Positions 1 through 8,799 of a stretch of 64,000 bases of DNA are shown here, piece by piece. The position numbers and the translations under genes are program-made. Numbering within the stretch: the stretch's first letter is position 1; each line of letters begins with the position of its first letter. The stretch covers positions 310,001 through 374,000 of the forward strand of contig NZ_RQFW01000005.1 in the NCBI RefSeq assembly GCF_004770145.1. Direction: 5' to 3'. Source of the stretch: Leptospira bourretii (lineage in GTDB: Bacteria > Spirochaetota > Leptospiria > Leptospirales > Leptospiraceae). The notes beneath the pieces are model-generated. The model did no database searches and was not told where the DNA came from. It saw nothing but the letters and a program-made list of their open reading frames with translations.

Positions 1-223
1 GCCCGTTCCAAGGTTCGTTTTCATTTAAAGTCTTTTGTATGTTTTTATAAACCAACTCAGGAGTTTCGGGACTTTGGATTTTTTTGAACGACTGACCTAA
101 TAACTCCCTCCGCTCAAATCCACTCAGTTTAACCAAATCATCGTTAACGAAAATAATCGTACCGGCAAGATCCGTTTTCAATGATAACGTTGTATTTTGT
201 GGGATTTTCACCTGAACACTCAT
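1..223 (-). CDS. PAS-domain sensory protein, N-terminus only (partial)
   Basis: Reading the minus strand from ATG at 223 gives an open frame of 74 codons that runs off the left edge. Residues about 12-70 look like a PAS fold of the Aer type: a TDLAGTIIFVND segment, then LVKLSGFERRELLGQ and a PE-T-P-ELV segment. The same organisation is seen in the complete Aer-like receptor at 11076-12767, so this is probably the start of a PAS chemoreceptor or another PAS signalling protein. The ATG has no strong ribosome binding site. The output domain lies outside the window and cannot be judged. Confidence 0.7.
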   Translation of the reverse strand, partial: MSVQVKIPQNTTLSLKTDLAGTIIFVNDDLVKLSGFERRELLGQSFKKIQSPETPELVYKNIQKTLNENEPWNG

Positions 224-922
224 ACCGATGCTCCAAACTAAATGTAGAATCTAGAAAGAAAGGAAAAGAGAATTTGCGAATATGAAAATATGTTAAAACT
301 ATCGAATACTTACTCTCATTCAAAAGAAGTTGAAAATTCTTTTTTTATTGATAAGGAAAAAAAAGAGCAGTTTCTTTCCAACTTTCCTCCGACTAACAAG
401 AAATTCCGAGCTCCTTTTTTTCATTTTTTTTGAAGAATTAATCAAAATATGCAATAATTTGGAAATCGACCAAATTTGGTTTCCGCACAAAACTACCCAT
501 CTTTGGATTTTGGCCTTGAACTCTAATCCGAGCGAACGACGACTTCCTTTACACACAAAATTCAATAACGAGCGTTAGCCTTAAATAAAAAACCAAAACG
601 TTTGATATAAGAAATCTAAACGATTCGTATAACAATAGATAAATTTTATTCAAAAATAATAGATTTCATTTGGGCAATGCATCTGCTAAAATTCTAGAAC
701 TATTCTAGTAATAATTATAAAATTTACTATTTCTTGTTAGTTGTTAAATTCATTCTAATATTTGAATTTGATTCCTTTTAAAAATTTGAGTCGCATTTGT
801 TTATTTTAAAATAATACTATGTACATTATGTTATCAATGTGTCACCAAGGATGAAACAGTTTCGAGTTTTGAAAATAAAATCATCTACCAGTGATACAAA
901 ATAGAGAGAAGGAGGATTGTTA
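224..922. other. AT-rich intergenic region, no gene seen
   Basis: About 700 bases of very AT-rich sequence separate the divergent PAS gene and the FAD dehydrogenase. Two overlapping open frames of about 80 codons on opposite strands (320-565 and 330-578) are low-complexity, lack ribosome binding sites and resemble no family I know. The region must hold the promoters of both flanking genes, but I could not single out convincing -35/-10 elements. A strong Shine-Dalgarno sequence (AAGGAGG) lies at 909-915. Confidence 0.6.
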
Positions 923-2572
923 GTGGTCGAAAAAAACGATGTCATTATCATCGGAGCAGGAATCGCAGGATTGGTGGCAGCATTTGAATGTTTAAACCAA
1001 GGAAAATCTGTTTTAATTTTAGATAGAAACTCTGAGGAACATTTAGGTGGTCTCGCTAAACTATCATTTGGCGGTATGGCCCTTGTTGGTACTCCTTTGC
1101 AAAAACGATTGGGAATCAAAGATACTCCCGAGATTGCTTTGGATGATTGGTATTCATTTGCAGACTTTGGCCCCAATGATATTTTTCCCAAACAATGGGC
1201 AGAACAATATGTGAACGAAAGTCTTGGGCAGGTCTATCATTGGCTTGGAAGTCTTGGTTTAAATTTTTTTCCTGTGGTCAATTGGGTAGAAAGAGGATTA
1301 TACAAAAGAGGGAATTCTGTTCCGCGTTATCATGTTCTTTGGGGAACCGGTTTCCGTTTGGTGGAACGTTTCGTAGAATTATTAAAAAAACATAAAAACA
1401 ATACAAAATTAAATTATCTATTTGAACACAAGGTTACTGATTTAATCAAAGAAAACGGTAGGATAGTAGGTTGTGTCGCAGAACAAGAAAAAACGGGAAA
1501 GAAGGATTTAAGATTTTATGCAGACCACGTGATGGTAGCAACAGGTGGCATCACCGGATGTTTAGATAAGGTTCGTGAACATTGGTATAAACCTTGGGGA
1601 GAGGCGCCAAAGGAAATGTTGAATGGTTCCCATCCTTTTGCTGATGGATTGGTTCATGATGCCGTGAAGAAACATGGCGGAAATCTCACTCATTTGGATA
1701 AAATGTGGAATTATGCTGCAGGGATTCCCAATCCAAAACCAGAATTTGATGGTCATGGACTCAGCCTCATCCCTTGTAAGTCAGCCTTATGGCTCGACCA
1801 TTCAGGGCGTCGGATTGGGCCAGAACCGATGATGACTGGATTTGATACCAACGAACTTTGTCGTAGGATCTCTGGGTTAGAAAAACCATATACTTGGCAA
1901 CTGCTGAATTGGAGGATTGCGGCAAAAGAACTCGCCGTTTCTGGTTCGGAACACAATCCCATGATCCGAGATCGAAAATTAGTTTCTTTCTTAAGAGAAG
2001 TGTTACTGGGGAACAACCGTCTCGTGAGACAGTTACAAAAAGAAAGTGATCATTTCATTGTGGCAAACAACTTACGAGAATTAGTTGATAAAATGAATCG
2101 ATTGAATGGAGATCAAACAATTGAATACGAAGTTATAAAAAAAGAGATCACGCAATATGATGATGTAATTCGGAGAGGGAAAGGCCTTTGGAACGATGAC
2201 CAATTGAGACGGATCCAACATGCTAGGTCATGGCGTTCCGACCGAGTGAGAACTTGTGCTCCCAAACCCATTCTTCATCCAAGTGCCGGGCCCCTCATTG
2301 CCATCAAACTTAGACTGATTACAAGAAAAAGTTTAGGAGGGATTCAAACTGATTTGGAAAGCCGCGTATTAGATCCGTTAGGTTCACCTATCCCGGGTTT
2401 GTATGCCATCGGTGAAGCGGCAGGATTTGGTGGTGGTGGTGCCAGCGGATTTAAATCTTTAGAAGGAACTTTTTTATCGGGCTGTATTTTGACCGCAAGA
2501 GCAGCGGCAAAGTCAGTTAACAATGGTGTTTCAGTTAGTGAGCATGGAAAACAAAGGAGTTTAGTCACATGA
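923..2572 (+). CDS. FAD-binding dehydrogenase (fumarate reductase/ketosteroid dehydrogenase superfamily)
   Basis: A flavoprotein of 549 residues. The N-terminus holds the Rossmann FAD motif (GAGIAG, residues 11-16) followed by a beta strand ending in LILDRN. The C-terminus holds the second FAD-contact motif, GLYAIGEAAGFGGGGASG, near residues 492-509. This pattern and length fit the FAD_binding_2 family, proteins usually annotated as FAD-binding dehydrogenase and related to 3-ketosteroid-delta1-dehydrogenase and fumarate reductase. I chose GTG at 923 because AAGGAGG at 909-915 is seven bases upstream; the in-frame TTG at 917 would be only one base away. The stop overlaps the next start (ATGA at 2569), so the two genes are translationally coupled. 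The substrate is unknown. Confidence 0.85.
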   Translation: MVEKNDVIIIGAGIAGLVAAFECLNQGKSVLILDRNSEEHLGGLAKLSFGGMALVGTPLQKRLGIKDTPEIALDDWYSFADFGPNDIFPKQWAEQYVNESLGQVYHWLGSLGLNFFPVVNWVERGLYKRGNSVPRYHVLWGTGFRLVERFVELLKKHKNNTKLNYLFEHKVTDLIKENGRIVGCVAEQEKTGKKDLRFYADHVMVATGGITGCLDKVREHWYKPWGEAPKEMLNGSHPFADGLVHDAVKKHGGNLTHLDKMWNYAAGIPNPKPEFDGHGLSLIPCKSALWLDHSGRRIGPEPMMTGFDTNELCRRISGLEKPYTWQLLNWRIAAKELAVSGSEHNPMIRDRKLVSFLREVLLGNNRLVRQLQKESDHFIVANNLRELVDKMNRLNGDQTIEYEVIKKEITQYDDVIRRGKGLWNDDQLRRIQHARSWRSDRVRTCAPKPILHPSAGPLIAIKLRLITRKSLGGIQTDLESRVLDPLGSPIPGLYAIGEAAGFGGGGASGFKSLEGTFLSGCILTARAAAKSVNNGVSVSEHGKQRSLVT

Positions 2573-4338
2573 AAAAAACAGGAGCTTGGTTAGTCAGATA
2601 TGCCTTAGAACAAATTGGAGTTCGTTATACCTTTGGAATTCCTGGAGTCCATAATACAGAAATTTATGATGAGCTAAATAATTCTGATTTGATCCATCCG
2701 ATGCTCGTAACACATGAAGGTTGTGGTGCGTTTATGGCCGATGCCATCAGTCGCACCAGTGATTCGATTGGAACCGTTGTCATTGTACCGGCAGCAGGTG
2801 TGACTCATGCTGCTAGTGGGATTGGAGAAGCATTTTTGGATGGGATTCCCATGTTGGTGATTGCAGGTGGAGTGCGTAGCGATTCCAAATTCAAATACCA
2901 ATTACATGATATGGACCAACATACACTCGTGAAACCAATCACTAAAAAAACTTTTAAAGTAAATTCGCAAGAGGAAGTGGTAGAAACGATTTACGAAGCA
3001 TACCAAATTGCTGTGAGTGGAGAACCCGGGCCCGTGTTTATCGAAGTTCCTGTGAACATCCAATTGTATACAGGAACAGTGGCAAACATTCCTAGTTATG
3101 AAGAATACTGTAATAAACAAAGTCTCAAACTAGCAACTCCATCCATCCAAGAAAAAAGTTTGGCCGAAGCAGTTGAGTTACTAACTTCTGCAAAGTCCCC
3201 AGGTTTATTTTTAGGATGGGGAGCAGTTGATGCTGCGGAGTTGAGTGTGGCCATTGCAGAACTACTCGGAGCTCCCGTATCTACAACCTTACAAGGATTA
3301 AGTGCATTCCCTGGGAATCATCCTTTACATTGTGGAATGAGTTTTGGTCCAGCAGCGGTTCCTGCGGCGACCCAAGCGTTTTCTGATTGTGATTGTTTAC
3401 TGGCAGTGGGGACTCGTTTTGCCGAAATTGCGACAGGTAGTTTTGGAGTGACCGTTCCCAAAAATCTGATTCATATCGACATCAATCCAGATGTGTTTCA
3501 TACAAATTATCCTGCCAAAGTCAACATTCAAGGCGACGCCAAAAAGGTATTACCTGAACTGGTAAAAAGACTGCAGAACAAACTACAGCTAACAAAAGAA
3601 AGTCGGGAAAATCGAACCAAAGTGCTTGCGGAAGAGATAAAGAAAAATAAACAAAACTATTTGGAAGAATGGTTCCAACATGATAGTAAGGACAGGGTGA
3701 ATCCTGCTCGATTCTTTAACGCCTTACGGACATCTCTTCCTGATGATGGTTATGTGGTGGTGGATGACGGAAATCATACATTTCTCACTGCCGAACTGAT
3801 GCCAATCCACAAACCAAGGCATATGATTTCTCCCACAGATTTTAATTGTATGGGTTATGCAGTGCCTGCAACCATTGCAACCAAACTTGCTAATCCTGAG
3901 AAAGCAGTTGTTGGGATCATTGGTGATGGAGCCTTTTTAATGACTTGTATGGAATTAATCACAGCGAGCAGAAACAAAATTGGAGCTGTGTTTGCCGTCT
4001 TCAATGATGGAGAACTTTCCCAAATTTCACAAGCACAACAAGTTCCTTACAATCGGAAAACCTGCACTGTTCTTGGAACCACAAGGTTTGAAGGCATCGC
4101 TTTGGCCACGGGTGCCGAATATCTTTCCATCCAATCAAACGAAGAAATCAAACAAAAGTTAGATGAAGCATGGATTCTTGCTAACGAAGGGCGTCCAGTC
4201 ATTTTGGATGTCAATATTGATTACAGTAAAAAAACTCGTTTTACCCAAGGGATTGTTGGCACTAATTTGAAACGTTTGCCATTTGCAGCCAAAGTCAGAA
4301 TGATTGGTCGGGCCTTAGTTCGAAGGGTCACTGGATAG
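2569..4338 (+). CDS. Thiamine-diphosphate-dependent enzyme, acetolactate-synthase-like
   Basis: A 589-residue protein with the three-domain layout of the acetolactate synthase/benzoylformate decarboxylase superfamily. The N-terminal Pyr domain includes the cofactor-activating glutamate (E50 in VTHEGCGAF). A central domain follows, and the C-terminal PP domain carries the thiamine-diphosphate/magnesium motif, starting GDGAF at 452 and closing with N479 in FNDGEL. It overlaps the FAD dehydrogenase gene by four bases, which suggests one pathway, for example decarboxylation or carboligation of a 2-oxo acid coupled to a flavin-dependent oxidation. No acetolactate synthase small subunit follows, so a role in branched-chain amino acid synthesis is unlikely. 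The exact reaction cannot be told from sequence. Confidence 0.85.
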   Translation: MKKTGAWLVRYALEQIGVRYTFGIPGVHNTEIYDELNNSDLIHPMLVTHEGCGAFMADAISRTSDSIGTVVIVPAAGVTHAASGIGEAFLDGIPMLVIAGGVRSDSKFKYQLHDMDQHTLVKPITKKTFKVNSQEEVVETIYEAYQIAVSGEPGPVFIEVPVNIQLYTGTVANIPSYEEYCNKQSLKLATPSIQEKSLAEAVELLTSAKSPGLFLGWGAVDAAELSVAIAELLGAPVSTTLQGLSAFPGNHPLHCGMSFGPAAVPAATQAFSDCDCLLAVGTRFAEIATGSFGVTVPKNLIHIDINPDVFHTNYPAKVNIQGDAKKVLPELVKRLQNKLQLTKESRENRTKVLAEEIKKNKQNYLEEWFQHDSKDRVNPARFFNALRTSLPDDGYVVVDDGNHTFLTAELMPIHKPRHMISPTDFNCMGYAVPATIATKLANPEKAVVGIIGDGAFLMTCMELITASRNKIGAVFAVFNDGELSQISQAQQVPYNRKTCTVLGTTRFEGIALATGAEYLSIQSNEEIKQKLDEAWILANEGRPVILDVNIDYSKKTRFTQGIVGTNLKRLPFAAKVRMIGRALVRRVTG

Positions 4339-4356
4339 GATTGGTCTAAGTTTCTT

Positions 4357-5301
4357 TTGCGTATCTTACTTGCACCTATGGAAGGACTTCTTGACTACCG
4401 ACTTCGTGACACTCTCACGCAAGTGGGTGGTTTTGACGAATGTGTTAGTGAATTCATTCGAGTGAACGATACACTCCTTCCATCACATAGGTTCTACAGA
4501 TATGTTCCCGAATTGTATGAAGGTTGTCGTACAAGAGCTGGAGTTCCTGTCAAAGTACAGTTGTTAGGTTCCGATATCAACTGTATGGCGGAGAACGCAA
4601 GTAAGGTGGCATCTCTTGGGGCGTATGGGATCGATATTAATTTTGGATGTCCGGCTCCCACAGTCAACCGAAACCGGGGAGGAGCAGCTCTTCTCAAAGA
4701 ACCAGACCAGATGTTTGCCATTGTAAAGGCCATTAGAAAAGCGGTTCCTTCGATCATTCCAGTCACTGCAAAAATGAGATTAGGTTACGATTCCACCGAA
4801 CAGGCGCTTGTCTGTGCAAAAGCCTTGGAAGAAGGAGGAGCCGAAGAAATAGTAGTCCACGCAAGAACCAAAACGGACGGATACAAACCTCCTGCCTATT
4901 GGGATTGGATTCATAAAATTGGATCAACTGTCAAAATTCCAGTCGTTGCCAATGGTGAAATTTGGACTGAAGAAGATGCGCTCCGGTGTAAAGAAATCTC
5001 TGGTTGCCAAGACATTATGATTGGTCGTGGTGCTGTTGCTAACCCAGCTCTTGCGTTGATGATCAGAGGAGTAAAAAATGAAAATCTTTCTTGGGATGAA
5101 GTCAAAAGAATTTTATATCGGTATTGGCAAAGTTTAGAAGCAGATATGGAAGTTAAAAGTCGGGCGGGAAGAATCAAACAGTGGTTACACTATTTGACCC
5201 GCCAATATCCTGAAGCCGAAAGAGACTTTGAAATTGTGAAACGACTGACAAACAAGGAAGATTTTAAAAAGTATTTGGAATCGCCTGTAAAACCTACTTA
5301 A
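4357..5301 (+). CDS. dusC: tRNA-dihydrouridine synthase, DusC type
   Basis: A 314-residue flavoenzyme that reduces specific uridines in the tRNA D-loop region using FMN and NADPH. The N-terminus (LLAPMEGLLDYRLRDTL) is the FMN-binding start of the Dus barrel and is closest in my memory to E. coli DusC. The catalytic cysteine lies in NFGCPAP (C98), the same position as in DusC. Later motifs VHARTKTDGY and VVANGEIW are also typical. The start is TTG at 4357, 18 bases after the previous stop. The Shine-Dalgarno is weak, so translation may depend partly on the upstream genes. A functional link to the FAD/TPP pair is not obvious. Confidence 0.9.
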   Translation: MRILLAPMEGLLDYRLRDTLTQVGGFDECVSEFIRVNDTLLPSHRFYRYVPELYEGCRTRAGVPVKVQLLGSDINCMAENASKVASLGAYGIDINFGCPAPTVNRNRGGAALLKEPDQMFAIVKAIRKAVPSIIPVTAKMRLGYDSTEQALVCAKALEEGGAEEIVVHARTKTDGYKPPAYWDWIHKIGSTVKIPVVANGEIWTEEDALRCKEISGCQDIMIGRGAVANPALALMIRGVKNENLSWDEVKRILYRYWQSLEADMEVKSRAGRIKQWLHYLTRQYPEAERDFEIVKRLTNKEDFKKYLESPVKPT

Positions 5302-5358
5302 AATTTCCTATTAGCTCAATCAACAACAAGTATGAAGATTAACTTCAAATATTCTAAT

Positions 5359-5832
5359 TTATTGGATAATCACTTTAGGATTGACATTTTGCCCAAAGAT
5401 ATAAAAAAAATAATTTCCTGGCGTTAGAATGGTATATGTAGAACCAGATTGGGTAATATCGGTTATTGTATTTGCCATATTTTGTCCTCCAGCAATCGGA
5501 CACTCGTTTTGTTTGTATATGGCAATTCCATCGTCCCCATAATCACTGAAGACAATTTTGTCATTAGCAACTAACTGACTTCCCTTTACAATTCCACCTC
5601 CGTAACCATTATCATTCATTTTTTTACTAATGACTGTCAAAACTCTGCTAGCAGTAGTTAACGGAAAAGTATTAACATCTGAACCAGGAGAAGATTGATA
5701 ATTGCAAGTGAGACCGCCTTGACTTCCAGCAAGTAACAAAACAAGGCTTACATGATTATCTTTTTTTTCTTTTTGACAATTGAGAAAAAACGCACTTAAA
5801 AGGAAGCTGACAATAAAACTAATTTTTAACAT
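5359..5832 (-). CDS. Putative lipoprotein, unknown function
   Basis: A 157-residue protein with a short positive N-terminus, a hydrophobic stretch and a spirochaete-style lipobox (AFFLNC, cysteine 19) followed by a charged tether (QKEKKDN). The mature part is rich in Ser, Thr, Asn and Gly and looks like a small beta-rich secreted domain; it holds two further cysteines. No family is recognised. Its ATG has no clear Shine-Dalgarno sequence. It is convergent with dusC, with 57 bases between the stops and no convincing terminator there. Confidence 0.65.
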   Translation of the reverse strand: MLKISFIVSFLLSAFFLNCQKEKKDNHVSLVLLLAGSQGGLTCNYQSSPGSDVNTFPLTTASRVLTVISKKMNDNGYGGGIVKGSQLVANDKIVFSDYGDDGIAIYKQNECPIAGGQNMANTITDITQSGSTYTILTPGNYFFYIFGQNVNPKVIIQ

Positions 5833-6394
5833 ATTTTTATATTCTAAAACAACACTTTACTATTTTTTCTTTCTGTAAACCGCAAAACAAAAAAATAGCG
5901 AACACCTAACAAAAAAAGCACATTAGTTTTCCCATAGATAAGCCAAAATTTCTGGATAGTTCGTTTATTAAATCGTGAGAACAATAACATCGAATTTACT
6001 GAAAGCATTAATACGAATATGATAAACTTATTCACGGTAATGCATGAAAGGTGATCGTGGAACATTTAGTTGTTGGGTATGATTTTGAATTCGGCTGGAT
6101 CAAAATCATAATTTACTGATTAGAAAAAGAAGGAATGACACATGTTTGTGTACCCTGGAAATATAAAGAAATGGAAAAGAATATAGTTGTTCGCATAGAA
6201 TTCCATCATCATAGAGTATGACGACAGTTATTTCATTAATTCAAAAAAAAGAAAGTCAACGAAATTTATCGCATACCAAGAGTTAATTTATTCTAAAAAA
6301 TATCGATACGTTACCTTGGGATTTAGTTGCGCTCTTACCCGACCGATCTCTTTTTTTCCTTTCAAAAACGATCCCCTCCACAAAATTATTCCTT
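5833..6394. other. AT-rich intergenic region, nothing supported
   Basis: About 560 bases between the divergent lipoprotein and DUF2721 genes. The only notable open frame (minus strand, 5844-6065, 73 codons) is rich in Phe and Leu, has no ribosome binding site and resembles nothing, so I do not call it. No clear hairpins or repeats were seen. Confidence 0.55.
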
Positions 6395-6883
6395 ATGTTC
6401 GAATCGTTTTCCAACTCTGAAATCCTTTCCGGTATGATCACCCCAGCAGTCCTTGTTTCTGCTTGTGCTAGTTTGATATTTTCCACAGCCAATCGGCTTG
6501 GGCGTATTTTTGATCGAGTGAATCTTCTAAAATCGGAAGTGGAACTTCTATTAGACGGGAAAAGAAGTTTTCACACAGAACGAATGATCTATATGCGCCA
6601 CCAACTTTCTGTCCAAAAAAAAAGAGCGGTCCTCATCCAAAGGTCCATGGCTTTTTTGTATTTGGCAACTTCTCTCTTTGTGATTTCGAGTTTGACATTG
6701 GCCATCACTCTTGCCTTTGCCAAAGGCTATACCTGGATCCCTACTGTGGCTGCCATCACTGGAGGAATTTGTCTGTTTCTTGCCAGTGCTCTTCTTTTTT
6801 ACGAAAGCAGATACAACTTAACATTCATTAATCGACAAATTGAATTTACGGAATTTTTAGAAAGAGAATTACAAAAGAAATAA
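6395..6883 (+). CDS. DUF2721 family membrane protein
   Basis: A 162-residue inner-membrane protein that matches DUF2721 in length and pattern. A first hydrophobic segment (residues about 10-33) runs into the conserved TANRLGRIFDRVNLL motif. A basic amphipathic stretch follows, with MRHQLSVQKKRAVLIQRSM, then two closely spaced transmembrane segments (about 85-110 and 115-140) and a polar tail. Function of the family is unknown. The gene stands alone between two intergenic regions. No strong ribosome binding site precedes ATG 6395, but the family N-terminus fits this start. Confidence 0.8.
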   Translation: MFESFSNSEILSGMITPAVLVSACASLIFSTANRLGRIFDRVNLLKSEVELLLDGKRSFHTERMIYMRHQLSVQKKRAVLIQRSMAFLYLATSLFVISSLTLAITLAFAKGYTWIPTVAAITGGICLFLASALLFYESRYNLTFINRQIEFTEFLERELQKK

Positions 6884-6988
6884 AAGTCAGAAAATCGTTG
6901 CCCTAAGACAAAGCCCAATCAGGAATTTTTGATTTTCCTTTTGAGCGTCTCGAATCCGTTAGTTGACAAATAAAAAATCGAAAAACGA

Positions 6989-7049
6989 CCGCGTCATCCG
7001 CTCCAATCTTTCGCACCTGCGAAAGGATTTCCGCTACTACCGCTGGCGC
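6989..7049 (-). repeat. GC-rich foldable module A (minus orientation)
   Basis: On the minus strand this module opens with GCGCCAG (7049-7043), contains a perfect hairpin CTTTCGC/GCGAAAG (7008-7025, loop of four) and closes with GGAGCGGATGACGCGG (7004-6989), followed by a T-rich stretch. The opening and closing words recur, in the other orientation, in module B at 7118-7219. I interpret the pair as diverged copies of one intergenic element. It could instead be a terminator-like structure. No coding sense is apparent. Confidence 0.45.
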
Positions 7050-7097
7050 AGGGATTTTATTTTGAATTTTCGATGAGTGGTAATGAATCAAGTTGAT

Positions 7098-7219
7098 GAG
7101 TGAATTTTGGTTCACTCTTGGCCTAGCGCCAGGGACCAGAAGGGCTTGGTCCGAGGAGGCAAGTCCTCCGAGGACGGGAGCGAACGCGCACCCCGCATGA
7201 GGCCCGCCCGGGCGCCCAA
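7098..7219 (+). repeat. GC-rich foldable module B with leading hairpin
   Basis: The sequence is far more GC-rich than its surroundings and folds well by eye. A perfect hairpin GAGTGAA/TTCACTC (7098-7117) comes first. Then a closing stem TTGG plus GCGCC (7118-7121, 7126-7130) pairs with GGCGC plus CCAA (7211-7219). Inside are GGACCA/TGGTCC (7133-7152) and GGAGG/CCTCC (7155-7169), followed by GGGAGCGAACGCGC. The start GCGCCAG and end GGAGCG-ACGCG words match module A. It may be a REP-like intergenic repeat or part of a structured RNA. Open frames across it encode implausible Arg/Pro-rich peptides. Confidence 0.5.
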
Positions 7220-7309
7220 AGTACCAACTATGAACTTTTCCAAAAGAAAATTGGGGATTTTAGGAAATGGAATGCGAAAAACGGCAGGGCGTGATAGAGG
7301 AGAACCATT

Positions 7310-7368
7310 GGGTGGCGGGTCTAGTTCCCCACCCTCAGATCGGGCGGGGAAAGTGTACCCACGCGCCC
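7310..7368. repeat. GC-rich foldable module C
   Basis: Two adjacent stem-loops lie upstream of the 3-hydroxyacyl-CoA dehydrogenase gene: GGGTGG/CCACCC (7310-7334), and GGGCG/CGCCC (7342-7368) with an inner GGG/CCC. Together with modules A and B this makes the 6884-7475 gap unusually structured. It does not obviously share the A/B end words, so it is described separately. Roles as a leader, a repeat or part of a small RNA are all open. Confidence 0.35.
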
Positions 7369-7475
7369 ACCCCCCTTCGACCCTCTTTTGTAACAAATCT
7401 GACAAAAAAAAACGATTTTCCTGTCACCTTGGCTTTCTAGAACGGTAAGTAAAAATTAGATTCGGAAATTCCTTC

Positions 7476-8786
7476 ATGAGAGAAATCAAAACTGTCACGA
7501 TTTTAGGTGCCAACGGAGCCATGGGTTCTGGAAGTGCGGGCGTCATTGCTGCCTTCGGTGGTGCTAAAGTCCATATGCTCGCTAGAGATGTAGAAAAAGC
7601 AAAACAGGGTATCGAAGCCGCTGTCGCATCCGTCAAAACGGATACAATCCGCGCAAGAATGATCCCTGGTTCCTACGATGCGGATCTGGAAAAAGCTGTC
7701 GCAGAGTCAGATTGGGTATTCGAACTCGTGGCGGAAAGTTACGAAGTCAAAGAACCGATCAATACTCGTATTGCTAAGGCTCGCCGTCCGGGAACCATCG
7801 TTTCCACTGTGTCCTCTGGACTTTCCATCGGTCGTTTGGCAAAAGCTTACGATGAAGATGGTCAAAAACACTACTACGGAACACATTTTTTTAACCCTCC
7901 TTATAAAATGATCCTTTGTGAACTCGTAACCCATTCAGGAAACGATAAAAAAGTCACACAAGCGTTAGGTGAATATCTAGACAAAGTTCTAGGTCGTGCC
8001 GTTGTTTATACAAATGACACTCCTGCTTTCGCTGGAAACCGCATCGGATTTCAGTTGATGAACGAAGTAGCTCACTTTGCAGAAAAGTATGCTGACAAAG
8101 GTGGAATCGCCCTTATGGACGAAATCATGTCTGGTTACACTGGACGTGCGATGGGCCCACTGGCAACTGCTGACTTCGTTGGACTTGATGTTCATAAAGC
8201 TATCGTAGACAACATCTACGACAATACAAAAGACGAAGCTCACGAAACATTCAAACTTCCTGGTTACTTCCAAAAGTTAATCGATGCTGGTAAACTCGGT
8301 ATGAAATCTGGTGGTGGTCTCACTAAAGTTGTGAAACACGCTGACGGAAAACGTGAGAAGTTTGTTTACAATATCAAAACTGGTGAGTACGATCCGTACC
8401 CAAAATTTGATATTCCTTTTATCAAAGAAGCTCGCCAAAAAATCAAAGACTCCGATTACAAAGGTGCTATGGACATCGTGAAAAATGCATCTGGTTTCGA
8501 AGCAGAAATCGCACGTTACTTCATTTCACGTTACATCAGTTATTCGCTTTCTCTCGTAGGAGAAGTAGTGGACACAAAAGAAAACACTGATGGAGCAATG
8601 GGTTTTGGTTTTAACTGGGTTCCTGCGTCTGCATTTGTTGATTTCCTTGGTGGACCAAAAGAAACAATTAAGATGATGGAGCAGTCTAAAATACCAGTTC
8701 CAAAACTTTTAAAAGATGCAAAAGAAGGCAAAAAGTTCTACGAGCTTGGCGACAAACTAGACGCAAGGTCTCTTTTCAAAGGTTAA
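7476..8786 (+). CDS. 3-hydroxyacyl-CoA dehydrogenase family protein
   Basis: A 436-residue NAD-dependent dehydrogenase of fatty-acid beta-oxidation, oxidising 3-hydroxyacyl-CoA to 3-ketoacyl-CoA. The N-terminal Rossmann domain starts with [14 protein letters not shown] (about residues 9-22). The catalytic-domain region includes [11 protein letters not shown] and [16 protein letters not shown], both characteristic of the 3HCDH family. It has no enoyl-CoA hydratase domain, so it is a stand-alone dehydrogenase rather than a FadB fusion. The thiolase gene follows after 13 bases with a good ribosome binding site (TTAGGAG), and the two likely form an operon covering the last two beta-oxidation steps. 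Codon choice looks optimised (repeated GGTGG, AAAACTG type words), suggesting high expression. Confidence 0.88.
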   Translation: MREIKTVTILGANGAMGSGSAGVIAAFGGAKVHMLARDVEKAKQGIEAAVASVKTDTIRARMIPGSYDADLEKAVAESDWVFELVAESYEVKEPINTRIAKARRPGTIVSTVSSGLSIGRLAKAYDEDGQKHYYGTHFFNPPYKMILCELVTHSGNDKKVTQALGEYLDKVLGRAVVYTNDTPAFAGNRIGFQLMNEVAHFAEKYADKGGIALMDEIMSGYTGRAMGPLATADFVGLDVHKAIVDNIYDNTKDEAHETFKLPGYFQKLIDAGKLGMKSGGGLTKVVKHADGKREKFVYNIKTGEYDPYPKFDIPFIKEARQKIKDSDYKGAMDIVKNASGFEAEIARYFISRYISYSLSLVGEVVDTKENTDGAMGFGFNWVPASAFVDFLGGPKETIKMMEQSKIPVPKLLKDAKEGKKFYELGDKLDARSLFKG

Positions 8787-8799
8787 TTAGGAGTATCAT

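Noticed and set aside
320..578. Two overlapping open frames of about 80 codons on opposite strands in the first intergenic region
   Set aside because: Low-complexity Lys/Phe-rich products, no ribosome binding site and AT-rich sequence in which such frames occur by chance.
2569..4338. Biosynthetic acetolactate synthase IlvB
   Set aside because: No small subunit gene follows and the partner is a FAD dehydrogenase; only the superfamily can be claimed.
5844..6065. 73-codon frame upstream of the lipoprotein gene
   Set aside because: No ribosome binding site, Phe/Leu-rich low-complexity product, no family resemblance.
6884..7060. A tRNA or other known RNA gene in the GC-rich gap
   Set aside because: No T-loop consensus, no cloverleaf, and no resemblance to RNase P, tmRNA, SRP or 6S conserved words that I could find.
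7107..7448. 113- and 97-codon frames through the GC-rich modules
   Set aside because: Arg/Pro/Gly-rich products typical of translated GC-rich structured DNA; both strands open at once.
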